Positions 62,321-64,000 of a stretch of DNA of 64,000 nt are shown here, piece by piece. Under the pieces are notes generated by a model. The model had not been told where the DNA came from. It did not search any database and saw nothing but the letters and a program-made list of their open reading frames with translations. Both the position numbers and the translations under genes were made by a program. Every line of letters starts with the position of its first letter. Within the stretch, counting starts at the first letter, position 1. Origin of the DNA: Bacteroidetes Order II. bacterium (GTDB lineage Bacteria > Bacteroidota > Rhodothermia > Rhodothermales > UBA2364); NCBI GenBank assembly GCA_016788705.1, contig JAEUSQ010000030.1:1-64000 (forward strand). Direction: 5' to 3'.

Positions 62321-64000
62321 ATGAACGCCCCTCAAAGAAGTTTTTTTCTGCGTCGCCAAATTTTTCTGGCGTACCACCTCCCGCCTACTCCAATAGGAGA
62401 TTTTCAGGATCTGCATACTGCACGAGTGATCGCAAATAAATTGAATGCAGACCGCTCCCCAGAACAATCTATACGTGCCAGCGACCTCAGTGCAGGTGCG
62501 CTTATATTGGACTCCCTGGGTAGTATTATTACGTGGTACAAGCAGAAATCCGGGCGCGACATCATGCTGGAATCTTACCATGCCCTGCGTAACCGGATTG
62601 GAGAAGTTGCCTTACAAAAAACCTTTTTGGCATTTGTAGAACAGTTTCCGCCAGATAGGGTTTTGAGTGGTCAAGTAACACCCCGTCAATACATCGAAGG
62701 GCGGGAGGGTGCCTTGCTGGAGGAATTAACCTTGTTGCGGTTGGCCAACCAAAATCCTGCCTTTGCGCCGCTTAAGGAGTTGTTCGACGACGCTGACTTG
62801 ATTCAACATACCCCATACCTACAGGTTTGGGAAACTTTGCAGACCTATTGGGTTTCCAAAGCACCGCGTATAACTGCCGACGCACCGTCGGAAGAGATAG
62901 GTAATGAAGAAGCAGATTTATTAGAAATGCTGACCCATCTGTTCCGGCATTACCCCCATTCTTTGGCTGAACAATTGGCCTATCTCCGTGGACGTTGGGG
63001 GCATCGTCTTTCGGACTTAAACCCTTCTTTTCTGGTTCGTCTTCTGCGCGGTGAAGACTATATTCGCGAAGAAATACGTCCTTTTTTTTCCATGACGCCC
63101 GATGCACCTCCGCCTTCCTTCCCTGCGGGACGCGATTGGCAGAAAGGCATGCGGGCCATTATCGAGGAAGATGGCGCACATGAACCAGAAGCCTTTAGTG
63201 AAGACTTGGATTGGATGCCGAATGTGGTGATGATCGCAAAGTCCACATTAGTCTGGCTTTACCAATTATCCCAACAATATGGGCATGAAATTAGCCGATT
63301 AGACCAGATCCCAGACGAAGAATTGGACAAACTCCGAACATGGGGCATTACAGCACTTTGGTTTATCGGCATTTGGGAGCGCTCCAAGGCTTCGGAACGT
63401 TTTAAGCAACGCATGGGAAACCCTGAAGCCACGGCTTCGGCATATTCGCTTTATGATTACGAAGTGGCCGCTTCGTTGGGTGGACGTGAAGCCTTTCTTA
63501 ACTTAAAGGCCCGTGCATGGAAGCGGGGAATCCGCATTGCCTCAGACATGGTTCCGAACCATACAGGCTTAGACGGTGATTGGGTTTTACATCACCCCGA
63601 TCGGTTCATCCAATTACCACAGTCACCATACCCGTCCTATTCTTTCACGCATGAGGATTTATCGGACGATCCTCATATCGGCATTTTTATGGAGGATCAC
63701 TATTATGACAGAACGGATGCGGCGGTGGTATTTAAACGGTTAGACCGCAGAACAGGGGAAGAGCGATATTTGTATCATGGAAACGACGGAACAGGACTGG
63801 CATGGAATGATACCGCACAAATCAACTTCCTGAACCCAGAGGCAAAAGAAGCCGTCATTCAAACTATTTTACGAGTCGCACAGGATTTTCCGGTTATTAG
63901 ATTGGATGCTGCAATGGTGTTGGCCAAACGCCACATCCATCGCTTGTGGTTTCCGGAGCCAGGAAAAGGGGGAGATGTGGCAAGCCGATCGGAGTACGGG
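62321..64000 (+). CDS. GH13 alpha-amylase family protein with large N-terminal extension (3' truncated by window)
   Basis: The frame is open for 560 codons from ATG 62321 to the window end. The first about 335 residues are mostly helical with no clear family match. The GH13 barrel then begins: WLYQLSQQYGHEISRLDQIP, LRTWGITALWFIGIWERS, RIASDMVPNHTGLDGDWVLH, and the nucleophile segment VIRLDAAMVLAKRH. The acid/base and later parts lie beyond the window. There is no signal peptide, so it is likely cytoplasmic and acts on glycogen or maltodextrin. It may belong to the large Chloroflexi/Bacteroidota GH13 proteins with a long N-terminal region. Confidence 0.9.
   Translation, partial: MNAPQRSFFLRRQIFLAYHLPPTPIGDFQDLHTARVIANKLNADRSPEQSIRASDLSAGALILDSLGSIITWYKQKSGRDIMLESYHALRNRIGEVALQKTFLAFVEQFPPDRVLSGQVTPRQYIEGREGALLEELTLLRLANQNPAFAPLKELFDDADLIQHTPYLQVWETLQTYWVSKAPRITADAPSEEIGNEEADLLEMLTHLFRHYPHSLAEQLAYLRGRWGHRLSDLNPSFLVRLLRGEDYIREEIRPFFSMTPDAPPPSFPAGRDWQKGMRAIIEEDGAHEPEAFSEDLDWMPNVVMIAKSTLVWLYQLSQQYGHEISRLDQIPDEELDKLRTWGITALWFIGIWERSKASERFKQRMGNPEATASAYSLYDYEVAASLGGREAFLNLKARAWKRGIRIASDMVPNHTGLDGDWVLHHPDRFIQLPQSPYPSYSFTHEDLSDDPHIGIFMEDHYYDRTDAAVVFKRLDRRTGEERYLYHGNDGTGLAWNDTAQINFLNPEAKEAVIQTILRVAQDFPVIRLDAAMVLAKRHIHRLWFPEPGKGGDVASRSEYG

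Noticed and set aside
1-64000. Prophage, IS element, CRISPR array or defence island
   Set aside because: No integrase, transposase, capsid/tail proteins, Cas proteins or regularly spaced repeats were found on either strand; the SPFH, NYN and AlkC genes are isolated and do not form a recognised defence cluster.

Overview
This 64 kb window is a chromosomal segment of a Gram-negative bacterium of the Bacteroidota/Rhodothermota lineage. The evidence is the many lipoprotein and outer-membrane-type signal peptides, a secreted beta-propeller protein with a PNPF-type C-terminal sorting/FlgD-like domain, a DUF3098 protein, a TIGR02757 protein, a DUF6624 protein, a SpoIIM/DUF4129/DUF4350/MoxR cluster, cysteine-free S4/S14/L36, and start sites that only sometimes have a Shine-Dalgarno sequence. 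The Rhodothermota placement is an inference from gene content, not a tree. I see no plasmid, phage, IS element, rRNA, intact tRNA or CRISPR.

Layout. 1-17381: the end of tuf followed by one long S10-spc-alpha translation supercluster (rpsJ, rplCDWB, rpsS, rplV, rpsC, rplP, rpmC, rpsQ, rplNXE, rpsNH, rplFR, rpsE, rpmD, rplO, secY, map, infA, rpmJ, rpsMKD, rpoA, rplQ), closed by a strong intrinsic terminator. A small lipoprotein gene sits between rpsJ and rplC, which is unusual. Leader-type hairpins precede rpsJ, rplC, rplO and rpsD. 17506-27729: mixed metabolic and envelope genes (carboxynorspermidine dehydrogenase-like, MreD, DUF3098, SPFH, LolA-like, DUF2231, beta-barrel, tocopherol-cyclase-like, YbaB, flavin reductase, TIGR02757). 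This part contains a 290-nt gene-free interval packed with compensating inverted repeats (19912-20205) and a lipoprotein gene whose start is out of frame across a 12-G homopolymer (24324-24335). 28134-34579: a cell-envelope operon, SpoIIM family, polytopic membrane protein, DUF4129, DUF4350, MoxR ATPase and a PBP4-type carboxypeptidase. 34680-47878: M1 peptidase, surface/secreted proteins, a glycosyltransferase, AlkC-like DNA glycosylase, MDR oxidoreductase, lipoproteins, an AT-rich gluzincin gene, M19 dipeptidase and DoxX. 48032-55727: Spy-like protein, pyrRB, a divergent RsbU-RsbV-RsbW partner-switching module, an NYN-cold-shock fusion and VanW. 55700-64000: two GH13 alpha-amylase family genes flank an unrecognised 572-aa gene/TPR gene pair and a divergent unit (small Cys/His-rich ORF plus a membrane coiled-coil protein) preceded by a perfect 14-bp LacI/CelR-type palindrome.

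The best candidates for something undescribed are: the probable phase-variable lipoprotein (23287-24349); the structured, possibly pseudoknotted RNA at 19949-20178, which carries a canonical T-arm sequence but no tRNA; the lipoprotein embedded in the S10 operon; and the operator-controlled unit at 61159-62142 facing the unknown 572-aa gene. All functional calls come from reading the translated sequence and remembered family motifs; no database search was run.
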